Made by a program: the position numbers and the translations under genes
NCBI GenBank assembly: GCA_037349315.1
Contig: JBAIAC010000027.1
Span: forward strand, 12,839,501 to 12,903,500
Reading direction: 5' to 3'
DNA: 64,000 nucleotides
Source of the DNA: Chelydra serpentina
Lineage: Eukaryota > Chordata > Testudines > Chelydridae
Part shown: piece by piece, positions 21,496-33,030 of the stretch
Layout: every line of letters starts with the position of its first letter
Numbering within the stretch: the first letter of the stretch is position 1
Notes under the pieces: model-generated
What the model saw: the letters and a program-made list of their open reading frames with translations, nothing else
The model's database searches: none
What the model was told of the DNA's origin: nothing

Positions 21496-22964
21496 GTTAA
21501 CTAAGGAACCACAAAAGTTGGACAGATTTAAAAATAAATAAATAACCATATACCGTAAGGTTTGTATGTAGATCATTTGTAGAAAGGTGGAGGTGATGAA
21601 AGGTGAGAGAAACTGAGGAATTGAGGACTACTTCATTACTTCAGTGCAGAATGCGGAGATGCTGTACACTGGTCCTCACTGGACTAAGAGTTAAGCAATA
21701 AGATGCAACATCATATCAGTGTATTGCACACCTTGTGCCTAACTACCCAAGCATGGAAATAATCCCAGCACAACACACACTTGGCTCTGGCTTTTAGGAA
21801 AGCCTGCGTTTTCACCAACCAGCAGCTGTGACAATACCCTGCCATGACACTAGTAGGCCAGACCAACTAGAATGGTCCCCTTTTTAAAAAAAATAGCCCT
21901 TAGCAAAGGTTAACATGGACTGTTCCACGTTGCAGATACTGAGCAGCTGCAATTATTTCCTAGCCCAAGTACAGATGAATATGCAGTATCAGATACCCTA
22001 TGGCAGGCTGACTAGTGGAGCCAGGTACCAGAGTGATATGAGCAGAAAAAGTACCTAAGAGACAGATCCACAGGCCACTGTGTTATTTATTTAGTAAAGG
22101 GGAAATGCAGAACTTGCATTTTAAAGCAGTCATCACAAAGCCTAGGGGAGGCAAAGGATCTGATTTAATTCAACCCACTCCTAGTTTTAAGGATCTCTCT
22201 TCCTTGCATCTCCCACTGACAGAAATGTAAAAGCTATTGGACAGCATCAGGAGTCGAGTGTGTAATTGCCCAAGTACCGTATGGGCTCTTCACCCCAGTT
22301 TGCACTTTGCTTTAATTTAACCTTCTACATAGAGGCTCTTGTCACTTCATTACCACATTATTTTTAGATAATTGTCACTGTAATGTTAGAACATGGGTCG
22401 ATGGCTATTAGATTTATTGCCAGAACTAGCAGCAGATGTGTCAATAAGATAGAAAGTGTATGACAGTGTGTTGAGAAAATCTGACAACAGGGAGTTGGGG
22501 TTATAAAATATGGTTGCCTGTACTGACAAAACTGTTTAGGAAAAATAACATAGCAAAACTAGAATACATTACTAAAGCTAAATCACCACAGTCAACTTGT
22601 GGTGGTGTTTTATGGGAACACACTTGGAACAGGTCTTCGCAGATTTTCTTAAAGACCTCTCGTATGGCCAGATAACAACATACTGGCCTTTCACCTCTAG
22701 AATCCATTGCTCAAATGCTGGCTCCCAAAACACAATTACAACATGTATGGTGGTCTCGTTCATATCTTTGTTTATGCACAAGACAAAACTAGCTCCCAAT
22801 TTGGCTTGATTAACAGTCATTGCTCAAGAGATGCCACAACTTGACACAGCTGCGGGTATTGTAAATTAAGACCCTAGATGTAAATTAAGGCCCAGCAGTG
22901 AAGACAAGCAATGCTTACAAATGTCCACTTCAATTTTCTCTTATGTTTTGTTTTACTAAGAAAT
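21496..22964. other. non-coding, no recognised feature
   Basis: Overlapping open frames on both strands at 22501-22820 have no family resemblance. No transposon end was seen. Confidence 0.45.
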
Positions 22965-23135
22965 CGCATGGTCCAATGGACAGGTCACTAAAATAGGGCC
23001 CAGGAGTCCTGGATTGTACACCCAACTCTATCACTTCCCGTAAAGGGATTCTCTCTTATGATGGGTTTGTACAGTACCTATCACAATGGAGCTTTAATCT
23101 TGGTTAGGGCTTTAAAATAATACTGTAAGACAATT
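22965..23135 (+). mobile_element. MIR/CORE-SINE with tail
   Basis: The head reads ATGGTCCAATGGACAGGTCA and GCCCAGGAGTCCTGGATTGT. The tail reads GGTTTGTACAGTACCTATCA and AATGGAGCTTTAATCTTGGT. The core between them is deleted. Confidence 0.7.
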
Positions 23136-23179
23136 AATAATTAAAGGTGTTTTTTTCCCCTTGGGTAAAATTTTCTAAA

Positions 23180-23305
23180 ATGCCTAAATGAGTTTGGAGC
23201 CTAGATCCCATTTTCAGAAGGGACTCAGACATGTAGGGGTCTAGATCCCATTAAACCTCAATGGGATTTAGGCTCCTAAGCAACTCAGGCACTTTTGAAA
23301 GTGTT
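23180..23305. repeat. foldback repeat with two GGAGCCTA/TAGGCTCC arms
   Basis: TTTGGAGCCTAGATCCCATT and AATGGGATTTAGGCTCCTAA are inverted. The segment opens AAAATGCCTAAATGAGTTTG and closes CTCAGGCACTTTTGAAAG, extending the arms. The middle contains a second TCTAGATCCCATT copy. Confidence 0.65.
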
Positions 23306-25564
23306 CCCATGTATCTAAACTTTTGCTGGTGAGCATTCATATTAATATGCAAGAGTAAAATACCAGAGTTCTGTCTGTGACCTAGTCACTGCTGCTACAG
23401 CTCATGATCAGTGTGTTGTTTCTGCGTGATGAATGTGTTCTCGATTTATTACTCATCCGTTGCCAACACCAGAGAATATTCGGATAATAATGCCAAACAA
23501 TAATTGAAAACAAAATTATCTATCAGTTCCTTGTCAGCCTGGTTGTCATCCAAATGTCACATTAACTTCTAAACTGACAGACTATCAGAAGACTAGTCTT
23601 TTAACTCTATTATTCCTTTAAGTAGTATTTATTTTTATCATTCTGTGATAGATATGAGACTTCCTTTAGATGCTCCTGATAAGAACAATTTACTTTAAAG
23701 TCAACAGCTCTCACGTTGCCTCAGGGGATGAGTGAAGTCTATAAAACCCGTTATCTTGCAGTTAAAAAGTTGGGCTGAGATTTCAAAAGATGCCTACGGG
23801 ATTAGGATGTACAAATTTCCATTAATTTAATGGGAATTGGGGATCCAAATCTCCTTAGGCACCTTTTGAAAAAACTCAGCTTTACTGTTTATTATGGAGT
23901 TACAACATTATGCTTTATGTGGAAGTGGTTTTCAAACTGGGGTATGTGAGGAATATCCTGTAATGGCAGACAACACATTTTTTTAGTAAGACTTGACAAT
24001 CTAATCATAGGCATATTATGAGCCTATCTCAGATAGGGGTACACAGTAGACTACATTATTTGGAAAGGGGTATACAGCCTAAAAAGTTTGAAAAAATCAC
24101 TGCTGTATGAGATACCAGAGTCACTTCACATTACAAAGCACAGCTTGGGGGTGAGGGGAAAATCACGGTATCTCATATACCACTGCGTGACAGCTGTTGG
24201 TGAAATTTCACAATTTAGCAGCAGCATACACCATATCATTATACATAGTTTCTCATAGCACCATTTTCCATACCTATGGGCCTTACCCAGCAAGATCATC
24301 ACCTCATGAGGCGTTCTTTTGACGTATCTTGTGAGTAAAGCTTTTATGGATTGGGCCCTTGTTCCCTACAGATAGCATTTCCTCACTCTTCCCTCTTTGC
24401 TTTTATCTGTTTATCTTAAATCAAAGAATCTTTCATCCCTTTAGTGGTATATTACTTACCCATTAGGAAATCTGAATGTAACTACTCTCTGTGGGTGCCA
24501 CACTGCTTCATATCAGTAATAGCTGATGGATCTGATGGTAATCGGCTTTTGTTTACATATACAGTTGTCATAGTCAGTAGTTAGCTAATGTTTGTAAAGT
24601 ACTTTAAAGATAAGTGCTATAAGTGTCAAGCATTATTATGCTCTGTAATATGTGAGCAAATTCACATTTCTTTAAAGTATTTTAAATGAGTCCCATTTTA
24701 AAAAAGACAAAACTATATTTCAGTAAAATCATCTAAAAGGCCTCATTTCAAAAAGTGCCTCAATTTTGCATATGCAATCCCCACAAGTTTCATATGCAAA
24801 TTGGGTAAACAGCTAACTATGCAATTTCTGTGCACAAATGCTGTTTGCTTGCACCAGTTTGGATCTGTGTGCGTGTAAATTATTGCACATGTTGGAGATG
24901 TAAATTTAATGGATGCTTTTTTTCAAACATTCAATTGGAAAGTAGTTTAAAGTTCTAATTTGCTTTTTAACATTTACATAACACCTATTTGCCTTTGTGC
25001 ATTTCTTCCAGATAGGGGGCAACTAACTTCACTGGTCAATTTCACATTCCTTTCTAGCCAGTTTCACCTCCTACACTGACATAAGGGTGCAGTTTGAGAT
25101 TTTAACACTGCAGAGGGATGTTTACTCTTAAAATTCAGAGGTGCACATATTAAAACCAGCTTTCAAATAATTTCTATTCCTATTACATTTTATAAAATAT
25201 CCATTTTGTTTTTACAAACAAAATCTTAACTGATGGGCCTAAAACAAGATGGGGTGTCCCTTTAGAGTGTTTGTCAGTATTCTCGTAAACATTTGGCTTG
25301 GTGCACATAACTTTTTTATATTAAGCAATTAATTTTTCACTGCTGAGGTCTCTGTTCAGCAGCGTGCTGACCACCTTCACTCCCACTGATTTCATGCACT
25401 GAACAGCTTAGTGGATGGATCCATTTGCCTAAATCAAACGGAAAGCACTAGACAGAATTGGCTAGAGTATCAGAACTGATACTCATTGAACTTGCTAGTA
25501 ATAGAGATGGTCTCTAACACTCCCAAATTTAGGGATGTTCAGATCAGGATCTTAATTCTGGGCC
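23306..25564. other. AT-rich non-coding; one SINE tail near 24585
   Basis: The only recognisable element is a MIR-like tail at about 24585-24650 (TTTGTAAAGTACTTTAAAGA, CATTATTATG). Otherwise no gene or repeat was identified. Confidence 0.45.
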
Positions 25565-25805
25565 TGTCTATCTACATACTTATGTGGCCCTGATTATTAC
25601 AGCATCTGTGCACCTCACAATGGTTAATGGGTTTTATCCTTAACCCCCCCCCCCCTTGTGAGGTAGCGAAATATTATCTCCATTTTACACATAAAGGACT
25701 GTGGCACATGCTGGACTAAGTGGTTCACAGAGGGAGAATAGAAATAGACCGTGGTTTCCACAGTCCCAGTTCAGTGGCCTACCCATGAGACCATCATTCC
25801 TACTC
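25565..25805 (-). mobile_element. MIR/CORE-SINE, long diverged copy
   Basis: The antisense tail (CCTGATTATTACAGCATCTG), a run of C at about 25647-25657, TTGTGAGGTAGCGAAATATT, ATCTCCATTTTACACATAAA and CAGTGGCCTACCCATGAGAC follow the MIR order. Confidence 0.7.
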
Positions 25806-26261
25806 TCAAATTGTCATCGATGTATAGTTAGTGAATTGTTTGTATATTGATTTAATAGCCTCTGATTAGTGTCAGGGTAACTGCACTTGTACTCCCACTT
25901 TGTGACCACTTGACGGCATCCGCTTAAAAGCTTCGGGCTCCCAGCCATCATCTCTCTGGGGCAGAGACCTGAGCGTCACTCCTTACACTCCCTACACTGC
26001 GATATCTACAGCAAGCCAGTCTGACTAAAAAATGCCAGTGCCCGTGCTTTACTTTCTCTCTGAGGACTGTGAACAGCATATTGCCAGCAGTGACGAGTTA
26101 CCACACGGCTCCTTCTAAGCATGCACATTTGTTTCTCGGGTAAAAGCATTGCAGAGAAAACATACTTGGGTTCCCTTTGGACAGCAGATTCTCTCTGTTT
26201 GCTGGATCAGAAAGAAGACTCCGAGTCAGTCTAAACTCAGGCTATTTATCCTGTGGTCTGT

Positions 26262-26440
26262 TTGTCTCAGTGGTTTGAGCATTGGCCTGCTAAACCTAGG
26301 GTTGTGAGTTCAATCCTTGAGGGGGCCATTTGGGGATATGGGGCAAAAATTGGGGATTGGTCCTGCTTTGAGCAGGGGGTTGGACTAGATGACCTCCTAA
26401 GGTCCCTTCCAACCCTGATATTCTATGATTCTATGATTCT
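26262..26440 (+). mobile_element. Cry-type turtle SINE (tRNA head, CR1-like tail), 5' truncated
   Basis: It contains the A-box part CTCAGTGGTTTGAGCATTGG, B-box GGTTGTGAGTTCAATCC, the body CAAAAATTGGGGATTGGTCC, and a CR1-like tail TGGACTAGATGACCTCC ... TTCCAACCCTGATATTCTATG with (ATTCTATG)-type repeats. This is the well-known turtle SINE design in which a tRNA-related head is joined to a CR1 3' end. The first bases are missing. It lies inside the L2 LTR copy. It is not a tRNA gene. Confidence 0.88.
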
Positions 26441-26483
26441 TTGGAGAAACCAGCATACGCGAGACACTCCAGGAGGCGGAACC

Positions 26484-26682
26484 CAGTCGCGGCGCCAGGG
26501 TTTTTGCCGCCCCAGGCGGCAGCACTCGGCGCTTCGGCGGCAGCTCCTCTGAAGCTGCGTTCTCGGCGGCGTTTCGGCGGCCGCTTTTCTTGCCGCCGGG
26601 GAGTCGCCGCCGAAATGCCGCCCCACAAATCCTGCCGCCCTAGGCGACCGCCTAGGGTCGCCTAGGGGAAGCGCCGACCCTG
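26484..26682 (-). mobile_element. CAGGGT-ended hAT-type MITE (family P2), copy 2
   Basis: It is flanked by perfect 8-bp repeats GCGGAACC (26476-26483 and 26683-26690). The ends are CAGTCGCGGCGCCAGGG and GCGCCGACCCTG. The right part TAGGCGACCGCCTAGGGTCG is the reverse of the left part of copy 1 at 6734. The interior is rich in GCCGCC/GGCGGC triplets, producing spurious open frames on both strands. Confidence 0.9.
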
Positions 26683-26872
26683 GCGGAACCTTACAACCTG
26701 CCTCATTTGCTTGAAACACCACCACCACCTGTTTGTAGTTCCTGGAGCAGCCGTGGCAGCCCTCTCTAATGGAGTAGAGCACAAACATACATAAGCTGTT
26801 TTTACACTTCACACGGTACAGCAGCTCAGCTAGGGCACTGCAGCGGAGTCAGTGCAGAACCATACTGTACAC

Positions 26873-27719
26873 CAGAGGTCGTCAACCTGTCAATCACAAT
26901 CAACTGGTCGATCCTGGATTCTCTGCCAGTCGATCGCGATCTCCGGGCCGCTAAATGTCTAGCGGCGCAGTGGGGCTCAGGCAGGCTGCCTGCCTGCCCT
27001 GGACCCCAGGGTGCTCTCAGAAGCGGCTGACTGCTAGCATGTCTCTACAGCTCCTGGGGTGGGGGGAAGCGGATCCACACGCTGCCCCCGCCCCCAGCAC
27101 CGCCCCACAGCTCCCATTGGCCGGAAACCAGCCAATGGGAGCTGCGGGGGCAGCACTTGTAGGCGCAGGCAGCGCACCAAGACCTACTGCCCTCTGTCCC
27201 CCTGGGGCCACAGAGACATGCCAGCAGCCAGCCACTTGCGGGAGCGGCATGGGGCCATGGCAGGCAGGCAGCCTGCCTGAGCCCTGCTGCGCCACCGGCT
27301 GGGAGCCACCTGTGGTAAGCACCTCCTGGCTGAAGCCTGCACCTTGCACTCCCTCCCGCACCCCAACACTCTGCACCAGCCTGGAGCCCCCTCCTGCACC
27401 AAACTCCCTCCCAGAGCCCACACCCCTCACCTTCTCCTGCACCCCAACCCTGCACCAGCCCAGAGCCCCCTCCTGCACCCAAACCCCCTCCCAGAACTTG
27501 CACCCCTCATTCCTGCACCCCAACCCTCTGCCCCAGGCTCAGCCAATGCAAACCCCACAGTTGAGAATGTCACAAATCAGCGTAACAATCCCTGAAGGAT
27601 TTTTGATCTCTAAACCACAAATGACACTGGGGGAATGGAGTAAGCGGGGCGGGGCCTCGGGGAAGGGGCGGGGTAGATCCTGGGTTGATCTTGTGCGTAA
27701 AAACGTTGGAGACCACTTG
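26873..27719. mobile_element. long hAT-type non-autonomous element
   Basis: The left end CAGAGGTCGTCAACCTGTCA and right end GTTGGAGACCACTTG are inverted relatives. Flanks TGTACAC and TGTAGAC agree at 6 of 7 positions. The left part holds GATCGCGAT-type palindromes, the centre a CAGCTCCCATTGGCCGG/CCAGCCAATGGGAGCTG inverted pair (about 27110-27144), and the right part an imperfect tandem array. The 269-codon plus-strand and 168-codon minus-strand frames are by-products of GC richness. They have proline/alanine/glycine-biased composition and no domain. Confidence 0.75.
27330..27540. repeat. imperfect C-rich tandem repeat
   Basis: It repeats the order CTCCTGCACC, CCAACnCTGCACCAGCC, GGAGCCCCCTCCTGCACC and CTCCCAGA at a spacing of roughly 80-90 bp for about two and a half units. 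It lies inside the 26873 element. Confidence 0.7.
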
Positions 27720-27814
27720 TGTAGACACTCGCTACAGCAATGGAAGGGGTTTTCCCACCACTGAGATTAATCCGCCCCTCGGAAAAGTGGTAGCTAGGTC
27801 AACGGAAGAATTCA

Positions 27815-27905
27815 GAGAATCCCAAGATTGCATGGGAAGTCTATGGCTGAGGTAAGAATTGAATGCTTTCTACTGAGTCCTTATCCATTAGACAATCCTC
27901 CATAA
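27815..27905 (-). mobile_element. MIR/CORE-SINE head fragment
   Basis: GAATTGAATGCTTTCTACTG and CTTATCCATTAGACAATCCT are antisense of the tRNA-like head. The fragment at 28880 has the same sequence pattern. Confidence 0.6.
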
Positions 27906-28053
27906 GCTATGTCTATTATGCGCACACATACACTCACTCTCTCTCTCTGAAGGTGGGTTCATACTGCAAAGTTCCGATATTTCTGTTTGAACTTGAACAA
28001 CTTTTGAGGCTATTTGGACCACAACCATTGCTAAATTTTATGTAAATGTAGAA

Positions 28054-28075
28054 GTAGAGAGAGAGAGAGAGATTA
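28054..28075. repeat. (AG)n microsatellite
   Basis: An uninterrupted run of AG dinucleotides. A CT run also lies at about 27936-27948. Confidence 0.9.
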
Positions 28076-28879
28076 AGTAGAAGTAAAAAAGAAAATTGCA
28101 AACATTAACTGGAATAAAAGCCACAGGTTCCTTTCAGCAGTATTCACAACCCTTTCATTAGCTTTTTCTGCACATTTGCAGTATAAAGAAAGCATGTGCT
28201 TATTAAAAAAAAAAGACCGCAGAACTTAAAAGTCTCTCAAATACTCTTAGAAATGTATATAGTCCCCAAAATATCCATGGGGGGGGAGGAGAGAGAACAC
28301 ATGGCCACACTTATAGAAGGTCTTTGATAGTATAGGAGTTATCTGATCGGGGACAGGAAAACACACACACACAAACCCCTTGTGTGATGAATCACACAGC
28401 AGGACTAGAAAATCAGAGAGAGCAATACTTATGGCCAATAGGTCACAAGCAAGCCCCAGGCTGAAATATGTTTACTGACTAATTCAGAACAAACAAATTT
28501 GTAAAGATGTAAGTCTGTTCATGGATAATTTGAGAACAACAAAAAGGGAGTGAATTAATCAAATCTACCCTTTACTATGAATAGTTACCAAGCCGTAATA
28601 CAAGACTGCACACACACGCCGCATTCATCTGACTGGCAGTCTGGAAAAGGTCAGCGTTCCAAGGGCTAAATTACATAGTGGCTTGTGCTGCGCCGAACCT
28701 AAGAAGCAACTCCACTTCCACCCAGCCTCAGCCATGTGTAACATCTGCAAAGCAAGGCCAAGTAGGTTCTAACTGTCTCACCAATTTTAAGCAGCAGTTT
28801 ACATTTTCAGAAACCCACCTGGTCTCTTCTGTTCTTATTGGTCTGCAGAGTCATTTAAGACAGTAGTTCTGGTTCATGT

Positions 28880-28968
28880 CAGAGAATCCCAAGGTCCCGC
28901 AGGAAAGCCTAGGAACTGAATGCTTTCTACCGATTCCTTATCCACTAGACCATCCTCTCTAAGCTTGC
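28880..28968 (-). mobile_element. MIR/CORE-SINE head fragment
   Basis: AGAGAATCCCAAGGTCCCGC, ACTGAATGCTTTCTACC and CCTTATCCACTAGACCATCC match the antisense SINE head and closely parallel the fragment at 27815. Confidence 0.65.
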
Positions 28969-29769
28969 ATGGCTGCCCGGCCCTTCAACCCTGGCTTAAA
29001 GAAATGTCCGTTGTGGGCAGGGGAGGTGTGGTGTTGGTTACAAAATGTCATTACTAATCAAATATTAATTCTGTAGCACAGTGCACTCATCAGCACAAAA
29101 TTCCATCTATTCTGTCTTTGAGGCCAACATTCACTAAAGGAGTTTCAAAGGAGAGATGGTGGGTGCACAGTTTGGCTGGCATTTCTGACCTGCTTTATAC
29201 CATATCTTGCAACGGTCGGAAACACAGGAATTGCCATACTAGATCAGAATAACCAGAAGCTTATATTTATACATGGTGCACTTATTTAAGAATCGCTTCA
29301 TCCACCACTGAAATGCAGCCAACTCTGAGTAACATAGCAAAGTAGAACAGCACACAACAGTTTAGATTTAACTTATAATTATTATCTGTATTACCTTAGC
29401 ACCTAGAAGCCCTAGTCATGGGCCAGGTTTGCCAAAACACCTCATACTTCCTCCAGCCAGGCAAAGCTATAGGAGAAACACAGGATTCCCTCCAAAGGTA
29501 GAAGATGCTACATTCTGGGATAGTCAAAATTTGGCACAAAACATAACATCAAGGCCTCAGGCAAATTACAAAATAAAATATTAATGGGTACTGTGAAAGA
29601 AGAATGTAACTGGCTGATAGATTTTGCAGGGAGCTATTCTGAATGCATGGATTAGGGCCTGCGAGCCAGTTGTCACCACAATTCAATTTTTAAAAGACTA
29701 AAAGTAAAAAAAAAAAAAAGCACAAGTGAAGTTATATTAGGGACACCTGCACATCTCAAATTGGTACTA
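28969..29769. other. non-coding; CR1-like and SINE scraps
   Basis: CAGGAATTGCCATACTAGAT at about 29226 resembles the CR1-type segment at 48014. TATTACCTTAGCACCTAGAA at about 29391 resembles an antisense CORE-SINE tail. Nothing else was recognised. Confidence 0.45.
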
Positions 29770-30171
29770 CAGCAGAACCTCAATTACAAGCACCAGAGTT
29801 ACGAACTGACCAGTCAGCCACACACATTTGGAACCAGAAGTACACAATCAGGCAGCAGAGAGAAAAAAAACAAAAACAAAACAAAAAAACCTGCACAGTA
29901 CAGAACTGTGTTAAATGTAAACTACTAAAAAAAAGTAAAATTAAAAAAAAAATTCACAAGCTAAGCAAACCGTTTCTGGGCTTGTTTCATTTAAATTAAG
30001 ATGGTTAAAAGCAGCATATTTCTTCTGCACACTAAAGCTCAAAGCTGTATAGAGTCAGTGTTCAGTTGTAAACTTTTGAAAGAACCATAATGTTTTGTTC
30101 AGAGTTATGAACATTTCAGAGTTAATAACAACCTCCTTTCCCCAAGTGTTCGTAACTCTGGGGTTCTACTG
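29770..30171. mobile_element. Tigger-like (Tc1/mariner, pogo group) non-autonomous element
   Basis: It is flanked by TA on both sides (29768-29769 and 30172-30173). The left end CAGCAGAACCTCAATTACAA ... CAGAGTTACGAACTGACC and the right end TGTTCGTAACTCTGGGGTTC plus TACTG are inverted repeats of the CAGTAGAACCTCAGAGTTACGAAC type. The 402-bp body is A-rich and lacks a transposase frame. Confidence 0.88.
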
Positions 30172-30350
30172 TAGAGCTTCAGTCTTGGTAACTCTCTCTC
30201 TTGTGAATGGAATTAATTTTAACTCCAAATTTAGACATGGGGAAATTCTCCCACAGAGGAATTGTTCCATCTTCCTCAGGATCATCAGCTGCGAGGATCA
30301 TTTGGGCACATCTCACTACTTCCTGCAGTTGCACAGGACAGGCTCTAGAG

Positions 30351-30528
30351 CAGGGGTTCTCAAACTGGGGGTCGGGAGCTGTCAACCTCCACCCCAAACC
30401 CCACTTTGCCTCCAGCATTTATAATGGTGTTAAATATATAAAAAAGTGTTTTTAATGTATAAGGGGGGTCACACTCAGAGGCTTGCTGTGTGAAAGGGGT
30501 CACCAGTACAAAAGTCTGAGAACCCCTG
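30351..30528. mobile_element. small hAT-type MITE
   Basis: The inverted ends are CAGGGGTTCTCAAACTGG and AGTCTGAGAACCCCTG. The flanks CTCTAGAG (30343-30350) and ATCTAGAG (30529-30536) match at 7 of 8 positions. The length is 178 bp. It contains GGGGTCACACTCAGAGGC and other subterminal hAT-like words. Confidence 0.88.
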
Positions 30529-30539
30529 ATCTAGAGAGC

Positions 30540-31395
30540 ATTGGGATTTCCTATTTTCTTTATTTGTCTCATTCACCCAGGTCTAATCACATGCCTTGCT
30601 GTAGCACAAAGCTTACAGTATTCAGTGGATAGTGTGCATAAGCAAAATTAACAGAAATAAATGTTATGTGAACCCCAAAAAACACTTGATCACCACCCCT
30701 AACTTGCACCACAGTTAAACTTGAGTCTATTGTTCAGCCAGACTCATCAATATTGCTACAAACTGCACTTGTATTAGCCATATATATAAGTAGCTACCTT
30801 CATGCTCTTGAGTTACAGTCCACCCAGGAAATCATTTGTGGTTTGGACAAACATATTGATTCCATCCCCTTTCATAGCATTTAAGTGCATCACGGCATTT
30901 TCCCGCACCAGGCGTCTCTTACCCTACATTCCAAATGCACACCTGCTGGGAGTGTACTACAGAGACGGCCTATTCAGACTAAGAAGAAAGGCACCTCTTG
31001 CACTCAATGGTGTGTTGGGGGAATCAATGGGTACTAAAAGGTCTAGTCTGCAGTCTCAAGGATTGGCCAAAAGTAGGGAGTCCTACGGCTCCCCAGCTCT
31101 CAATCCTAAGGAAAAAAGGAGAAACTTCTGATGAACTCCCACTTTCTATTACTGGGAACACCAATGCCAACCAAGGTTTTATTTTGAGCTCCCTTGCCAG
31201 GTACTGCAGGTAATATTATATATTACACTAAAGTAATCAGATTTCATTTTACCAAACATTTTTAAGCACTATCATTTAGATACACTATATCCCAGCTGTC
31301 CTTTTCAATTCCTTTCAGTTGCCATAGTAGAACTGACCATCTAGTTGAGCATCTTGACTCTCACAGTGGCTAATGTCAGCACTCAGTTATGTCGT
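30540..31395. other. non-coding, no recognised feature
   Basis: Short open frames have no family resemblance. No transposon ends were seen. Confidence 0.45.
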
Positions 31396-31399
31396 ACTC

Positions 31400-31490
31400 T
31401 ACAGCGTGTGTACAGTGCCTAGGAAAACCTCTCATTAAGGCTGCTAGGTGCTACCCCAATGCACATATTTAATAAATAATAATGATAGTG
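31400..31490 (+). mobile_element. CORE-SINE 3' end
   Basis: GTGTGTACAGTGCCTAGGAA, GGCTGCTAGGTGCTACC and a TTTAATAAATAATAATG tail match the sense SINE end. Confidence 0.75.
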
Positions 31491-31589
31491 GTGGGAAGAA
31501 ATAATTTGCTGGTTATTATGCTCTGAAGATTGAGGACTGATATCCCACAGATTTTTAAAAATAAATATAACTGCAGACTGTCTTGTTTA

Positions 31590-31720
31590 CAGACATGCCT
31601 ATTCCTTTCTGAAAACTATTACATTGTTTGCCCCACTATCTTGCAGCAATGCATTTCACAGGTTCATTATACCAAATAGTATAGAATCTTGTTATCCTTT
31701 TACTTCACTCCTCACATTGC
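31590..31720 (-). mobile_element. possible CR1 fragment
   Basis: GCCTATTCCTTTCTGAAAAC and CTTGCAGCAATGCATTTCAC, then CAGGTTCATTATACC, resemble the antisense of a CR1-type 3' region. It is very diverged. Confidence 0.4.
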
Positions 31721-33028
31721 CACGCAACACAATTTCAACTGTTCTGTTGGATAACACTGGGATTTAGATTAGGTGTCATCCACCCTCACAAGCAGGAAAT
31801 TCTTCTCACACACGTGTATGGAGTAGCAATGTAAAATGAACCGTTCTCGACTGGGTTTAGTGCATCTCAATTTATACAACACCATTCCCAAACCCAGAGA
31901 TTGACCAAGATTATGATTGTAACTAAAGACAAAAACACCAGCATATATATGCTGCATTCCAGTATATGCCTAGCATCCAAAGTATAGTATTGCCATCCGT
32001 AATAGTTCTGAGTGAGTACACGAATGCAATACACAAGGTACTCAGCTCAACAGTACAGAATCATGCCTTAGTTTAGTATTCAAGAATCACGGGAGGGGAG
32101 AACATACCGACATTAGAGAAAATATTAACGATGTTAATTTTTCAATACTAAAAATCTATAGTCTTTAAACCCACAGAGACTGGAATGGGTTGACTGGAAA
32201 CTCTAAATCACATTGCTACTAGTGAATCTATGGGGAACACTTACAAAAAATAGCTCTTCGGTCTGTGTTTTAATTAGATATCTCACCTAGATTTTTTTAC
32301 ATCTCTACAACATGTTTCTGTATCCCACATGGCATCTTTAAGCTCCCTTTCTACATCTCCAAACTATTGAACCTGGTGAGATTTTAATAGAAATCCCTGC
32401 ACTGTGCTATAAAGAGAAGCATTACTTGAGGTTTTAATTAGCATCTGTCAAGGCTGAGCCATAGGAAATGTTGAATTGTTTGTTTAACTTATTACAGAAA
32501 AGTGCATTTACTGTCTGGCTGCCTGCACTTGGATGACGCAAAATGATTTAGTCTTTTGAACCCCCTCTCCACATGCCACCTCCCCGAAATTTTTTTTAAA
32601 ATAGCAAACAACAAGTTTCTGGTGGTAAAAAGCCATTTCCTCAATCAATACACAGCATGCTTCTTCTACCCTATATTTGGCTGCTGAACTAGTTTCTGAT
32701 CTCCTGAGAAAAAAGTCATGATGGTATAATTTCCTGACCGGAACAATAAAACTGAGAGCCAGCATTATGTTATTACACATTCCTCCCATTCAGTGCAAGG
32801 TACTTGCAATCTTCTAAGAAACTAACATAGCTTAGAAATTAGAGACTACACTGATTCACCCAGTTATGTCTCCTAAAGATACAGCTCGCATGAGAACACA
32901 GAAAAGATAGGTAAGTAGCTCTCTACTTTTGCTGACTTCAAGAATCATTGCTTTCTATTATATTTTTATTCTTGTTTCCAAGTATGGCTGTGCCCAAAAG
33001 GTATCAATAGAATGACAGCGATTCCTAC
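31721..33028. other. exon-proximal intron, no recognised feature
   Basis: The sequence next to the GALNT17 splice donor has no recognised repeat. Intronic enhancers cannot be excluded. Confidence 0.45.
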
Positions 33029-33030
33029 CA
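33020..33030 (-). other. GALNT17: splice donor of GALNT17 exon 1
   Basis: On the minus strand the exon ends AATG and the intron begins GTAGGAATC. It has the invariant GT but a weaker match to GTRAGT at positions +3 to +6. The reading frame of the conserved family sequence stops exactly here. Confidence 0.85.

Larger units (their letters stand above)
25868..26850. mobile_element. LTR-like element (family L2), copy 2, split by two insertions
   Basis: It matches the 12747 copy in order: AGGGTAACTGCACTTGTACT, CCAGCCATCATCTCTCTGG, TGTTTGCTGGATCAGAAAGA and CTCAGGCTATTTATCC. Then comes a SINE insertion, then TTTGGAGAAACCAGCATACG up to GGCGGAACC, then a MITE insertion, then ATTTGCTTGAAACACC and AGTTCCTGGAGCAGCCGTGG. 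The outer limits are approximate. Confidence 0.65.
1..33028 (-). other. GALNT17: GALNT17 intron 1 (5' part)
   Basis: This is the region downstream of the exon-1 splice donor on the minus strand. No segment resembling later GALNT17 exons (catalytic or lectin domains) was recognised. That fits the very long first intron known for this gene in other vertebrates. The interval is filled with transposon remnants listed separately. Assignment as intron follows from the exon identification and is an inference. Confidence 0.75.

Noticed and set aside
26262..26335. Possible tRNA gene (A and B boxes)
   Set aside because: The boxes belong to a SINE with a CR1-like tail. The head is truncated and no acceptor stem is evident.
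26955..27764. 269-codon plus-strand open frame
   Set aside because: It lies inside a hAT-type element, is Pro/Ala/Ser-biased, overlaps an equally long minus-strand frame, and runs past the element end. This is a composition artefact.
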